Of a stretch of DNA of 64,000 nt, positions 10,528 through 20,652 are shown piece by piece. A model generated the notes under the pieces. It was not told the origin of the DNA, did no database searches, and worked only from the letters and a program-made list of their open reading frames with translations. The stretch is taken from assembly GCF_018336975.1 (NCBI RefSeq), contig NZ_CP025572.1, positions 2,556,639 to 2,620,638 of the forward strand, in the 5' to 3' direction. A program made the position numbers and the translations under genes. This stretch comes from Marinomonas sp. CT5 (GTDB taxonomy: Bacteria; Pseudomonadota; Gammaproteobacteria; Pseudomonadales; Marinomonadaceae). Numbering within the stretch: the first letter of the stretch is position 1; each line of letters starts with the position of its first letter.

Positions 10528-11001
10528 CTAACGGATCGCATAAATACGGCGTACACTACGTAAAATAATAAATGCCCAAGGCCACAAAAGCCCAGTGATG
10601 ACAGCCGGCATAAAAATCATCAAAGAAGGCTCTGCGTGCCCAAGATAATGATCTATCCAGAAATCAACAAGCTGATTAACGCTCACCAACACACAAACAA
10701 AAAAGCCTTGTTGCCAGCGGTGATACATTCTAATTCGCTTATAAAAAACGGCGCAAATATAGGCAATAATGACGTAAGTTAGCGAATGTTGACCGATTAT
10801 ACCGCCCTGTAGTAAATCAACCATAAAGCCTAAAAACCAAGCTAAGCCAACCCCCACCCTAAATGGTAGTGCAATAACCCAATATAGAATAACCAATAGA
10901 GCCCATTCTGGACGAAACCAGACTAAGTCTTCTGGAAAAGGCACAGCTTCAAGCATTAAGGCCGTTAAAAGAGTAATACAAAATACGAAAATTGCTTTCA
11001 T
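10528..11001 (-). CDS. mreD: Rod shape-determining protein MreD
   Basis: Inner-membrane elongasome subunit of 157 residues with about five hydrophobic helices. It works with MreC, RodA and PBP2 in lateral wall synthesis. The start ATG overlaps the mreC stop by one base (TAATG), so translation is probably coupled. Confidence 0.94.
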   Translation of the reverse strand: MKAIFVFCITLLTALMLEAVPFPEDLVWFRPEWALLVILYWVIALPFRVGVGLAWFLGFMVDLLQGGIIGQHSLTYVIIAYICAVFYKRIRMYHRWQQGFFVCVLVSVNQLVDFWIDHYLGHAEPSLMIFMPAVITGLLWPWAFIILRSVRRIYAIR

Positions 11002-11834
11002 TATCGCCCCGTCTTTGGCTTATCAATTAGCATCACATGACGGCTACGTCCCAGCTGTGCCAAAGGCACCACATCAACATCGGCGTAAGACTTTCCTTGG
11101 GTATACTTCACACTTCTGACGACACCAACGGGATAACCGCTAGGGAAACGTTTATCCAAACCTGACGTTGTTAACACGTCACCTTTTTTGATATCAACGG
11201 ATCGAGGGACACTCATCAACTCCATGCTTTTAAGGCTTCCTGTTCCCCTCAACACCCCCCGAAAACCCGTTCGGGCTAACTGAACAGGAACAAAGTGACT
11301 TGCATCTGCAATCAGCAAAACACGGCTACTATAAGCCGATGTTTCTACCACCTGACCAAGTACACCTGTTGCATCTAAGACAGGTTGCCCAACATAAGCA
11401 CCAGAAGAAAAGCCTTTATCAATCATCAGCCTATGGCTATAAGCATTTTGGTCAAAACCAATCACTTCAGCCATCACAATTTTCTCATCCACCCGTTGAG
11501 AGGCGTCCAACAACTCACGCAGACGGACGTTTTCAGCTTGTAATGAGTCAAGACGTTGTTGACGACTACGTAACAGCAATATTTCAGCTTGTAAGGACTG
11601 ATTCTCTTTTACCAAGCCTTCTCGGCTTGCCAAATGCTCACCCGCCCAATTGAACACTTTCTGGGGAGTACTCACAACGACTTGAATAGGCGTAACAAGT
11701 AAAGTCAAATACGGCCTTACTTGCGAAAAAAGCCCATAGCGAACATCGGCAACGATCATAGCTATCGACAAAACAACCAACACAATAAATCTAGTGCTGG
11801 ATACCTTGCCACTAAAATGAAGCGAGTTATTAAT
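11001..11834 (-). CDS. mreC: Rod shape-determining protein MreC, probable ATT start
   Basis: Periplasmic elongasome scaffold: an N-terminal membrane helix, a coiled coil (ENQSLQAEILLLRSRQQRLD) and two beta domains. The first ATG/GTG-type start in frame is a GTG at 11783, which has no ribosome site and would cut into the membrane helix. The frame is open back to a TAG at 11844-11846. Between the two, AGGAG (11841-11845) lies 6 nt before an ATT at 11834-11832. Starting there gives INNSLHFSGKVSSTRFIV before the helix, the expected N-terminal length. I therefore propose ATT initiation, giving 277 residues; the family call itself is secure. Confidence 0.9.
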   Translation of the reverse strand: MNNSLHFSGKVSSTRFIVLVVLSIAMIVADVRYGLFSQVRPYLTLLVTPIQVVVSTPQKVFNWAGEHLASREGLVKENQSLQAEILLLRSRQQRLDSLQAENVRLRELLDASQRVDEKIVMAEVIGFDQNAYSHRLMIDKGFSSGAYVGQPVLDATGVLGQVVETSAYSSRVLLIADASHFVPVQLARTGFRGVLRGTGSLKSMELMSVPRSVDIKKGDVLTTSGLDKRFPSGYPVGVVRSVKYTQGKSYADVDVVPLAQLGRSRHVMLIDKPKTGR

Positions 11835-11850
11835 GGTGCGCTCCTAACCT

Positions 11851-12900
<1,050 letters not shown>

Positions 12901-13130
12901 TTACACCCTGATAATACGATACGAACAGCGTCAAAATGTAACAATCACGGGGCAATTGGGCAAGTTGATTCAGCGTAAATATTAAAAAACTTCAAATGCA
13001 CATCATTGTTTACTAAAAAAATTTTAATAAACACAAAATAAGCCCTATTTTTCAACATGTTCACTTTATGGCTTACCAACGAAGATATACAATAAGAAAC
13101 ATTTACGATAATCAAAATATCAGGTGGAAC

Positions 13131-13418
13131 ATGTCCATAGACAAACAAGACGTGCAAAAAATTGCTCACTTGGCTCGCCTCGCCCTTACCGAGGAAGACG
13201 CTGACCAATATCAACATTCACTTTCCAGTGTTTTATCTCTTGTCGAACAAATGCAGTCGGTCAATACCGATGGCGTTGAACCACTTTCAAACCCGCTCGA
13301 AATGACCCAGAGATTAAGAGAAGATGTCGTTACAGAAAGCAATCAACGCGATGCTTTCTTAGCCAACGCACCACAAACCGAAGCCGGCCTTTTCTTAGTA
13401 CCCCAAGTGATTGAATAA
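13131..13418 (+). CDS. gatC: Aspartyl/glutamyl-tRNA amidotransferase subunit C
   Basis: 95-residue subunit that clamps GatA and GatB in the enzyme that amidates mischarged Asp-tRNAAsn and Glu-tRNAGln. The frame is open upstream to 13068, but the ATG at 13131 has a CAGGTGG site just before it and gives the normal N-terminus (MSIDKQDVQKIAHLARL). It heads the gatCAB operon, divergent from mreB. Confidence 0.95.
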   Translation: MSIDKQDVQKIAHLARLALTEEDADQYQHSLSSVLSLVEQMQSVNTDGVEPLSNPLEMTQRLREDVVTESNQRDAFLANAPQTEAGLFLVPQVIE

Positions 13419-13430
13419 CGAGAGCCAACT

Positions 13431-14891
13431 ATGTTTGAACAAAGCATTGCTACACTGGCGCAAAAGCTGCGCAATAAAGAAATATCTAGCGTCGAGTTGA
13501 CTCGTCTATTTTTAGATCGCATCAAAACAATCGACCCTCAATTAAATAGCTACATCACCATCAGTGATACACTAGCCTTAGAGCAAGCTCAGGCCGCCGA
13601 TGCCCTACTTAGCAGCGGTAAAGGAACAAGCCTAACGGGCATCCCTGTTGCTCACAAAGACCTCTTTTGTACCCAAGGAACATTGACGACCTGCGGTTCA
13701 AAAATGCTTCACAACTTTATCCCCCCTTACGAGTCAACCGTTACTGATCGAATCCAACAAGCTGGAGCGGTTATGTTGGGTAAGACCAACATGGATGAAT
13801 TTGCTATGGGCTCTTCAAACGAAAACAGCTTCTATGGCGCGGTAAAAAACCCATGGAATCTTGATAAAGTGCCGGGTGGCTCTTCTGGTGGATCTGCTGC
13901 AGCCGTCGCAGCAGGATTAGCTGTTGCCGCGACGGGGACAGATACTGGTGGATCGATTCGTCAGCCCGCCTCATTCTGTGGCATCACGGGCATCAAACCG
14001 ACCTATGGACGCGTATCGCGCTTCGGCATGATTGCCTATGCATCGAGCTTAGATCAAGCTGGTCCAATGGCAAAAAGCGCAGAAGATTGCGCGCATCTTC
14101 TTCAGGCGATGGCGGGCTTTGATGAAAAAGACTCCACCTCAGCCGAAACAGCTACTGAAGATTATGTTAGTGGTTTAGAAGCCCCCCTTACCGGCTTAAA
14201 AATTGGCCTACCAAAAGAATACTTTGGCGACGGTTTGGATTCACAAGTAGCCGACACCATAATGGCTGCAGTAAAAGAATTTGAAAAGCTCGGTGCGACA
14301 GTAAAAGAAATTTCATTACCAAATCTACAACTAAGCATCCCTTCTTATTACGTGATCGCTCCTTCGGAAGCGTCTTCTAACTTATCCCGATTTGACGGCG
14401 TTCGTTTCGGCCATCGCTGTGAAGACCCTAAAGACTTGCTTGATATGTATATGCGGACTCGCGCCGAAGGTTTTGGCACAGAAGTACAAAAACGCATTAT
14501 GGTTGGCACTTACGCTCTATCCGAGGGCTACTACGACGCTTACTATTTAAAAGCACAAAAAATTCGTCGCCTCATAAAAGAAGACTTCGTTAAAGCGCTT
14601 GACGAAGTCGATGTCATCATGGGGCCTGTTGCCCCAACAACTGCATTTGGCATTGGCAGTAAAACTCATGACCCCGTTGCCATGTACCTTGAAGACATCT
14701 ATACATTGTCTGTCAACCTTGCAGGTATTCCTGCTATGTCTGTACCAGCAGGCTTTGTTGATGGTATGCCTGTTGGCCTGCAAATCATGGGCAATTATTT
14801 TGCCGAAGCTAAGCTACTTAACGTCGCCCATCAGTATCAGCAACACACCGATTGGCACCTACAAACACCAACGATGGCAAAAGGAGCATAA
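13431..14891 (+). CDS. gatA: Aspartyl/glutamyl-tRNA amidotransferase subunit A
   Basis: Amidase-signature glutaminase subunit, 486 residues, which liberates ammonia from glutamine for GatB. The Ser-cisSer-Lys triad is complete: Lys76 (VAHKDLF), Ser151 ([10 protein letters not shown]) and Ser175 (TDTGGSIRQ). It starts 12 bp after gatC and ends 2 bp before gatB. Confidence 0.98.
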   Translation: MFEQSIATLAQKLRNKEISSVELTRLFLDRIKTIDPQLNSYITISDTLALEQAQAADALLSSGKGTSLTGIPVAHKDLFCTQGTLTTCGSKMLHNFIPPYESTVTDRIQQAGAVMLGKTNMDEFAMGSSNENSFYGAVKNPWNLDKVPGGSSGGSAAAVAAGLAVAATGTDTGGSIRQPASFCGITGIKPTYGRVSRFGMIAYASSLDQAGPMAKSAEDCAHLLQAMAGFDEKDSTSAETATEDYVSGLEAPLTGLKIGLPKEYFGDGLDSQVADTIMAAVKEFEKLGATVKEISLPNLQLSIPSYYVIAPSEASSNLSRFDGVRFGHRCEDPKDLLDMYMRTRAEGFGTEVQKRIMVGTYALSEGYYDAYYLKAQKIRRLIKEDFVKALDEVDVIMGPVAPTTAFGIGSKTHDPVAMYLEDIYTLSVNLAGIPAMSVPAGFVDGMPVGLQIMGNYFAEAKLLNVAHQYQQHTDWHLQTPTMAKGA

Positions 14892-14893
14892 GC

Positions 14894-16342
14894 ATGAACT
14901 GGGAAGTTGTTATTGGCCTTGAGATTCATACTCAGCTCTCTACTCAATCGAAATTATTTTCAGGTGCCGCAGTTGGCTTTGGCGCAGAACCAAACACCCA
15001 AACAACATTAGTTGATCTTGGTATGCCCGGCGCACTACCGGTTTTCAACAAAGAAGCCTTGCGCATGGCGGTGATGTTTGGCCATGCAGTAAATGCAGAA
15101 ATTGGCATGACATCGGTTTTTGCTCGCAAAAACTATTTTTATCCAGACCTACCAAAAGGCTACCAAACTAGCCAAATGGATCACCCTATTGTCGGCAAAG
15201 GTTACTTAGATGTAACTCTAGAGGATGGCACCACATCTCGTGTTGGTATAACTCGCGCCCATCTAGAAGAAGATGCAGGTAAATCCCTGCACGAAGATTT
15301 CCAAGGCATGACAGGTATTGACCTTAACCGCTCAAGCACCCCACTACTTGAAATCGTCTCCGAGCCAGATATCCGCTCCGCAAAAGAAGCAGTGGCTTAT
15401 GTAAAAATGATTCACTCTATTGTCACCTATCTTGGCATTTGTGATGGCAACATGGCAGAAGGCTCTATGCGTTGCGATATTAACTTATCACTACGCCCTA
15501 AAGGCCAGAAAGAATACGGCACTCGTACAGAGATTAAAAACGTTAACTCGTTCCGTTTCATCGAAAAAGCCATTTATACAGAAATTGAACGTCAAGCCGA
15601 TATTTTGGAAGATGGCGGCCGTATTATTCAGGAAACTCGCTTGTACGACCCTGAAAAAAACGAAACTCGTAGCATGCGCTCAAAAGAAGATGCCAACGAT
15701 TATCGCTACTTTCCATGCCCAGACTTATTGCCTGTCGTATTGACGCAAGAATATGTAGATGAAATCAAAGCCAATCTTCCAGAGTTACCTAACCAAAAAG
15801 CCGCTCGCTTTCAAAGTGAACATGGCCTAAGCGAATACGATGCCAACGTATTGTCATCGTCGCGAGCCATGGCTGATTTCTTTGAACAAGCAAACGACAT
15901 TGCCAAAGACCCCAAACTTACCGCTAACTGGGTAATGGGAGAACTAAGCAAGCTTCTCAATCAAGAACAATTGGACATCACCCAATCGCCAGTCAATGCG
16001 ACAGCTTTTGGTGAACTATTAGTTCGCATCAAAGACAACACCATCAATGGCAAAACAGCAAAAGACGTACTGCAAGCCATGTGGAACGGTGAAGGCTCTG
16101 CAGATACAATAATTGAAGATAAAGGCTTAAAACAAGTGACCGACACCGGTGCAATCGAAGCCATGATTCAAACCATTCTAGATGCCAATGCCGCTCAAGT
16201 TGAGCAATACCGTGCAGCAGATGCAGACAAACAGAAAAAAATGATTGGCTTCTTTGTCGGCCAAGTAATGAAAGCGTCACAAGGCAAAGCCAACCCGGGT
16301 CTAGTGAACCCAATCTTGGCAGAAATGCTCAAAGGCGAATAG
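14894..16342 (+). CDS. gatB: Aspartyl/glutamyl-tRNA amidotransferase subunit B
   Basis: 482-residue kinase/transamidase subunit that activates the carboxylate on the tRNA and adds ammonia. Typical motifs are [13 protein letters not shown] at the start and a C-terminal GatB/YqeY domain ([15 protein letters not shown]). The ATG at 14894 has AAGGAG at 14881; an in-frame ATG 42 bp upstream lies inside gatA and is rejected. Last gene of the operon; a hairpin terminator follows. Confidence 0.97.
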   Translation: MNWEVVIGLEIHTQLSTQSKLFSGAAVGFGAEPNTQTTLVDLGMPGALPVFNKEALRMAVMFGHAVNAEIGMTSVFARKNYFYPDLPKGYQTSQMDHPIVGKGYLDVTLEDGTTSRVGITRAHLEEDAGKSLHEDFQGMTGIDLNRSSTPLLEIVSEPDIRSAKEAVAYVKMIHSIVTYLGICDGNMAEGSMRCDINLSLRPKGQKEYGTRTEIKNVNSFRFIEKAIYTEIERQADILEDGGRIIQETRLYDPEKNETRSMRSKEDANDYRYFPCPDLLPVVLTQEYVDEIKANLPELPNQKAARFQSEHGLSEYDANVLSSSRAMADFFEQANDIAKDPKLTANWVMGELSKLLNQEQLDITQSPVNATAFGELLVRIKDNTINGKTAKDVLQAMWNGEGSADTIIEDKGLKQVTDTGAIEAMIQTILDANAAQVEQYRAADADKQKKMIGFFVGQVMKASQGKANPGLVNPILAEMLKGE

Positions 16343-16367
16343 ATTCTCACCCAGGTTTGAATCTACA

Positions 16368-16400
16368 AAAAATAAGGCCCTCTCATTGGGCCTTATTTTT
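16368..16400 (+). terminator. Terminator after gatB
   Basis: A 13-bp perfect stem, AAAAATAAGGCCC (16368-16380) with its complement at 16388-16400, and a 7-nt loop. The A and T runs on both sides suit termination of gatB and of the converging MetE-like gene. Confidence 0.85.
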
Positions 16401-16424
16401 GCGCTTAATCTGAGCCAACCTTAT

Positions 16425-17558
16425 CTAAAAGTCATTCCACACTTCTTTTGCAATTCCATTTAGCAAACCAATCTTATTCCACTGATCGTCAATCGTTAGC
16501 TTATTCCCCTCCGCCGTAGAAGCAAAACCACATTGTGGGCTAACACATAAGCTTTCTAAAGGCACATAGCTTGTGGCCTCTTTAATTCGCTCTTTAATGG
16601 CTTCTGGCTCTTCCAACTCAGGAAACTTAGACGTCACCAAACCCAACACCACACGGCTACCATTATTCTGCCAATAGCGTAAGGGAGCAAAATCCCCTGC
16701 TCGATCATTATCGTATTCAAGGAAAAAACCATCATAGTGAGTGGCAAACAAAGCCTCGGCCACTAATTCATAACCACCAGAGAACAACCAAGATGATGCG
16801 TGATTACCACGGCAAATATGCGTTGTAATAATCAAATCTTTTGGCTTCCCTTCCAAAGACTGATTAATAATATCCGTACAGATTCTACTAACTTCATCGG
16901 GGTCAATCCCTCTGGTTATCAATGATTCTCGCTTAGAAGCATCAACAAGGAATGCCCAATTCGTATCATCAAACTGCAAGTAGCGACAACCATGAGCATA
17001 ATAAGCCTGAATTGCATCACGATAGGTTTGCGCTAAATCCTTATAAAACTCGTTCACGTCTTCGTAAATATCACCCAATCTTGACGAGCCGTCATTAGCA
17101 AGAATTTCTTGACGAAGAATCATAGTTGGACTTGGAATTGTCGCCTTAGCAACACAGCCATCACCAGTCTCAGCGGCTTTTTTTAGAAAATCAAAATGCG
17201 TTAAAAAAGGATGCAGTGGATTAAAAGACACCTTTCCCGATACACGAATATTATAAGATGGTGCCGCTTTACCCTTAAATCGCTGGTTATAACCCGATTC
17301 TGGCACATAACCCTCGATACCATTTAGATTCTCTAAAAAATCGATATGCCACAAGCTGCGACGAAATTCGCCATCTGTAATCACTTTCAAGCCAGCGTCT
17401 TTTTGTTGCGCAACCAATTCGGTAATAGCACGATCCTCAACCGCGGTTAACTCCGCTCTTGATAGTCTATTTTCTTTAAAGTCACGACGAGCTTGATGAA
17501 GACACTCAGGGCGAAGATAACTGCCCACAACATCAGAACGGAAAGGAATAAATTCCAT
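16425..17558 (-). CDS. MetE-like cobalamin-independent methionine synthase, C-terminal domain type
   Basis: A 377-residue single-domain protein of the MetE C-terminal/UROD-like barrel family (compare YxjG/YxjH). Zinc-ligand positions are visible: His and Cys in TTHICRGNH and a late Cys in VSPQCGFAST. It lacks the N-terminal MetE half, so it probably uses a simpler methyl donor than methyltetrahydrofolate-triglutamate, or acts in thiol salvage; the substrate is not known from sequence. The ATG at 17558 is preferred over the GTG three codons upstream because AGAGG lies at proper distance. Confidence 0.88.
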   Translation of the reverse strand: MEFIPFRSDVVGSYLRPECLHQARRDFKENRLSRAELTAVEDRAITELVAQQKDAGLKVITDGEFRRSLWHIDFLENLNGIEGYVPESGYNQRFKGKAAPSYNIRVSGKVSFNPLHPFLTHFDFLKKAAETGDGCVAKATIPSPTMILRQEILANDGSSRLGDIYEDVNEFYKDLAQTYRDAIQAYYAHGCRYLQFDDTNWAFLVDASKRESLITRGIDPDEVSRICTDIINQSLEGKPKDLIITTHICRGNHASSWLFSGGYELVAEALFATHYDGFFLEYDNDRAGDFAPLRYWQNNGSRVVLGLVTSKFPELEEPEAIKERIKEATSYVPLESLCVSPQCGFASTAEGNKLTIDDQWNKIGLLNGIAKEVWNDF

Positions 17559-17676
17559 GGCAAACACCTCTTAATAACTTACTTTGACGTTGAAATAAGT
17601 CGTCATCCTAACCAAGCCATAAAAGGAATGAAACTCAAGACCTTCATGATAAACATGTGGAAAATTCATTATATAC

Positions 17677-18978
17677 TTACCAAACCTTCGGCAAATCACT
17701 CCACCTCGTTGTATAAGCAGGCGATAAATGTTCTCGCTTCATCGACCATTGCGGCGAAACACCTTGAGAAGCAAAGAACACATTCCCTAAGCCACTACTA
17801 TTTATCTGATCCACCACATTCATCAAATTGCTGGCGCTTGCTTTTCGTTTTTCCAACTCAAAAATATTCGTAGGAGATAAATCAGCCTGAAACAAATCTT
17901 CCTGATATTCGCCTTGCTCATAAAAATCCGCCAATATAACGCCCGCTTTCATATAGCGAAAACCAGAGCGCCAAAGCCGACCAAAAATCACCTGCGCCAC
18001 ATCAAGTAAATCTCGAGTATCATCCGTTGGGCATGGTAACTCTACTGACAAAGAATTCGAATAACGCCCTTCTTTTGGAACATGTGAACTAGTGCGTATA
18101 AACACACTTATGACGCGACAAAGGCGCTTTTCAGCACGCAATTTTTCAGCGGCACGAGCGGTGTATTTCGCAACAGCTTCCCGTAGCTCTTGCTGAGTAG
18201 TGATACGATGACCAAAGGAACGACTGCAAATAATCTGCTGCTTCACAGGCCGGACACTTTCAATATCCAAACAAGCAACACCATTCAATTCTCTAACTGT
18301 TCTCTCCAGTACGACAGAGAACTCTCTGCGTATGGACTTTGCGTCCGTATCAGCCAAATCCAGCGCCGTATAAATCCCTCTTGCTTTTAATTTTTCACAA
18401 ATCCGACGCCCAACACCCCAAACATCACCAACATCAACTAACTCTAATAACTTACGCTGTCGGGCAGGATCAGTTAAATCGACAACACCACCTGTTTTTG
18501 AATACTTTTTCGCCGCACGATTCGCCAGCTTAGCCAGCGTCTTAGTTGGAGCAATACCCACACAAACAGGAATCCCAGTACACTGATCAATTTTACGCTT
18601 CAGCCGCTGGCCAAAAGACAACAAATCAACAACACATTCCACACCCGTTAAGTCTAAAAACGCTTCATCAATAGAATATACCTCCACCTGAGGCGCCTCT
18701 TCTTCTAACAAAGTCATCACTCGATTAGACATATCTGCGTATAGAGCATAATTCGATGAAAAACACACGATACCATGTCGTGCAATTTCATCTCGCAAGG
18801 TAAAAAATGGGCCTCCCATTTTAACCCCTAGCGCTTTTACCTCTTTGGATCGAGCAATGATACAACCATCATTATTCGACAAAACGACAATCGGTTTATG
18901 CTTTAAATCTGGCCGAAACACCCTTTCACAGCTGGCATAAAAGTTATTGCAATCCACTAAAGCAAACACCGTTTTCAT
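17677..18978 (-). CDS. umuC: DNA polymerase V catalytic subunit UmuC
   Basis: Y-family translesion polymerase of 433 residues. The palm motif FALVDCNNFYASCERVF and the catalytic VYSIDEAFLDL are intact, and the C-terminus (PAYTTRWSDLPKVW) is the usual UmuC end. It overlaps umuD by 4 bp (ATGA), so the two are translated together under the LexA box upstream of umuD. No inactivating change is seen. Confidence 0.97.
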   Translation of the reverse strand: MKTVFALVDCNNFYASCERVFRPDLKHKPIVVLSNNDGCIIARSKEVKALGVKMGGPFFTLRDEIARHGIVCFSSNYALYADMSNRVMTLLEEEAPQVEVYSIDEAFLDLTGVECVVDLLSFGQRLKRKIDQCTGIPVCVGIAPTKTLAKLANRAAKKYSKTGGVVDLTDPARQRKLLELVDVGDVWGVGRRICEKLKARGIYTALDLADTDAKSIRREFSVVLERTVRELNGVACLDIESVRPVKQQIICSRSFGHRITTQQELREAVAKYTARAAEKLRAEKRLCRVISVFIRTSSHVPKEGRYSNSLSVELPCPTDDTRDLLDVAQVIFGRLWRSGFRYMKAGVILADFYEQGEYQEDLFQADLSPTNIFELEKRKASASNLMNVVDQINSSGLGNVFFASQGVSPQWSMKREHLSPAYTTRWSDLPKVW

Positions 18979-19424
18979 CCAGCACGATCCAAACGACGAA
19001 CCACACTAGTTACAACACCAAAAACCTCAAACTCCGACTCCTCAGTAATTGGAATAGCGGCATACGCCTTATTCTTTGGACGCAATAAAACCTCAGGCTT
19101 CAACTCCAACATTTTCACCGTCATTTCCCCATGAATACTGGCAATAATAATGTCACCATGTCTTGCCGTTAAAGACCGATCAACCACCAACACATCACCC
19201 GAATAAATCCCTACATCGACCATCGATTCTCCTTGCGCTCGCACAAAAAAAGTCGACATAGGATGCGGGATACAAAGCTCATTAAGATCCAACGTTCGCT
19301 CAACAAAATCCTGTGCTGGCGAAGGAAACCCAGCCGACACAGACTCAACATAAAGCGGAATTTGAACACTATTAGAAGGAATAAAAGCAGCAGAATTAGA
19401 AGCCCCAAGATAAGTCACTCGCAT
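18975..19424 (-). CDS. umuD: UmuD, self-cleaving subunit of DNA polymerase V
   Basis: 149-residue LexA/S24-family protein. RecA filaments stimulate self-cleavage at Ala31-Gly32 (SVSAGFP) using Ser67 (GESMVD) and Lys104 (MTVKML), giving UmuD'. All three sites are present. It is the first gene of umuDC, and a LexA operator stands 18 bp before its start. Confidence 0.97.
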   Translation of the reverse strand: MRVTYLGASNSAAFIPSNSVQIPLYVESVSAGFPSPAQDFVERTLDLNELCIPHPMSTFFVRAQGESMVDVGIYSGDVLVVDRSLTARHGDIIIASIHGEMTVKMLELKPEVLLRPKNKAYAAIPITEESEFEVFGVVTSVVRRLDRAG

Positions 19425-19441
19425 AGCAAAACACCAAAATA

Positions 19442-19457
19442 CTGTATGAATATACAG
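19442..19457 (-). promoter_or_regulatory. LexA operator (SOS box) of umuDC
   Basis: CTGTATGAATATACAG is a perfect CTGT-N8-ACAG match to the gammaproteobacterial LexA consensus with an AT-rich centre. It stands 18-33 bp upstream of the umuD start, where it would block the promoter. Confidence 0.93.
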
Positions 19458-19657
19458 TATAGTTTCAAACCCAATAAATAACCAAGCAAAAATTCACTCT
19501 AAAATGCGCATTGTATTTCCCCCACAAAACAGACGCACAACAAACCAAGACTCATCAATCGAACTCTACGTGCAATGTATTGTCTTAGTCTGCACAAATA
19601 AGACATGTCATAATTGAGCATCACAACCGTCATCATAGTGACAGGAGGACAAGTATT

Positions 19658-20023
19658 ATGAGCAAACCATACAACAAGCTGACCCCAGAAGAAGCCAATG
19701 TCATTCTGAATAAAGGTACAGAACGTCCGTTCAGCGGAGAATACACCGACAAAATGGAAGGTGGCTTATATGTCTGTCGACAATGTGAAGCACCGCTGTA
19801 CACTTCAGAGCATAAATTTATCTCACACTGCGGCTGGCCAAGCTTCGATGATGAAATTCCCAATGCCGTTAAACGCGTTCCCGATGCCGATGGTCGACGT
19901 ACCGAAATTGTCTGCGCCAACTGTGGCGGCCACCTCGGCCATGTATTTGAAGGAGAAAGACTCACCGACAAAAACATTCGACATTGTGTCAACTCCATCT
20001 CGATGAAGTTCATTAGCCAGTAG
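19658..20023 (+). CDS. msrB: Peptide-methionine (R)-S-oxide reductase MsrB
   Basis: Repairs methionine-R-sulfoxide in proteins. The 121 residues hold the zinc cysteine pairs (CRQC at 40-43 and [10 protein letters not shown]) and the catalytic Cys110 in RHCVNSIS. An AGGAGG site lies before the ATG. It is divergent from umuDC and stands alone, without msrA. Confidence 0.96.
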   Translation: MSKPYNKLTPEEANVILNKGTERPFSGEYTDKMEGGLYVCRQCEAPLYTSEHKFISHCGWPSFDDEIPNAVKRVPDADGRRTEIVCANCGGHLGHVFEGERLTDKNIRHCVNSISMKFISQ

Positions 20024-20051
20024 TAAACAAACCTTCCTCTATTTGACAAAA

Positions 20052-20084
20052 GAAAGCCCCTAACCAATCTGGTTAGAGGCTTTC
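20052..20084. terminator. Terminator after msrB
   Basis: A 15-bp stem with one mismatch (20052-20066 with 20070-20084) and a 3-nt loop. The T-rich tract is better on the minus side (TTCTTTTGTC), so it may also have served the decayed leftward genes beyond it. Confidence 0.65.
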
Positions 20085-20161
20085 GCTCCTTGTATTCCTC
20101 CCAGCACAAACCTTCCCCAAAGTGTCTACCTATGGCGTTTTTGACACGTTCGATGGCTTGC

Positions 20162-20320
20162 TCACCCCATACAGGGTTGGTTTGAATTCTCGCTCATCGG
20201 CTTTTGACCGTATCGCGCCACCGCGACCCAACCGCCGTCGCTCGTGCGCTGCAAACCCTCGTATGGCGTGCCTTCGCTCAGCTAAAACACAAAACCACCG
20301 AGCGACATCATCTGACGCAT
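20162..20320 (-). pseudogene. Remnant of a P2-type phage tail protein gpU gene
   Basis: On the minus strand AAGGAG precedes an ATG at 20320 that opens MRQMMSLGGFVF, then TAG at codon 13 (20284-20282), then in the same frame LSEGTPYEGLQRTSDGGW and RYGQKP before a TGA at 20164. This matches the N-terminus of the P2 gpU tail family, which is normally well over 100 residues. The gene is therefore dead twice: by an amber codon and by loss of its 3' part. A rightward ORF over the same bases is its antisense shadow. Confidence 0.6.
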
Positions 20321-20355
20321 GATTACTCCTTAGATAAAAATGGAGGGACAGAAAC

Positions 20356-20381
20356 GAAAAAGCCCATCGAGGGATGGGCTT
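20356..20381 (-). terminator. Leftward terminator upstream of the gpU remnant
   Basis: AAGCCCATC and its complement (20360-20368, 20373-20381) with a 4-nt loop, followed on the minus strand by a T run. It probably ended a lost phage gene. Confidence 0.65.
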
Positions 20382-20652
20382 AGGGTTTGGTTTGAGAGGT
20401 TAAGGGGTGTTGCTTGTCTGAGCCTAAATTTAAAAGCTTAGTTACACTTTTCGACGAAGGATCCAAGCCAAGCTTTTTGAGTCCTTCTTAATGCGATTGT
20501 TATGCGATTTATTCAGAAAATTCGTCAAAATATGATTTAAGTGTATTTTTTGTGCTCCTTCAATATGTTCCACCAACTCTACAGTTGTTTTCAACGATTT
20601 TATCAAGAACTTATCCAATAAAATAACAGCAAGTCAACTTAGGAGAAATAGC
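20382..20652. other. Non-coding stretch before the OTU-domain gene
   Basis: AT-rich DNA with no convincing gene. It should hold the promoter of the following gene; TAGGAGA just before the ATG at 20653 is a good ribosome site. Confidence 0.5.

Noticed and set aside
19633..20109. Long leftward ORF of 158 codons over msrB
   Set aside because: Antisense shadow of msrB, which has complete zinc and catalytic motifs.
20122..20322. Rightward 66-codon ORF
   Set aside because: Antisense of the gpU remnant; no family resemblance of its own.
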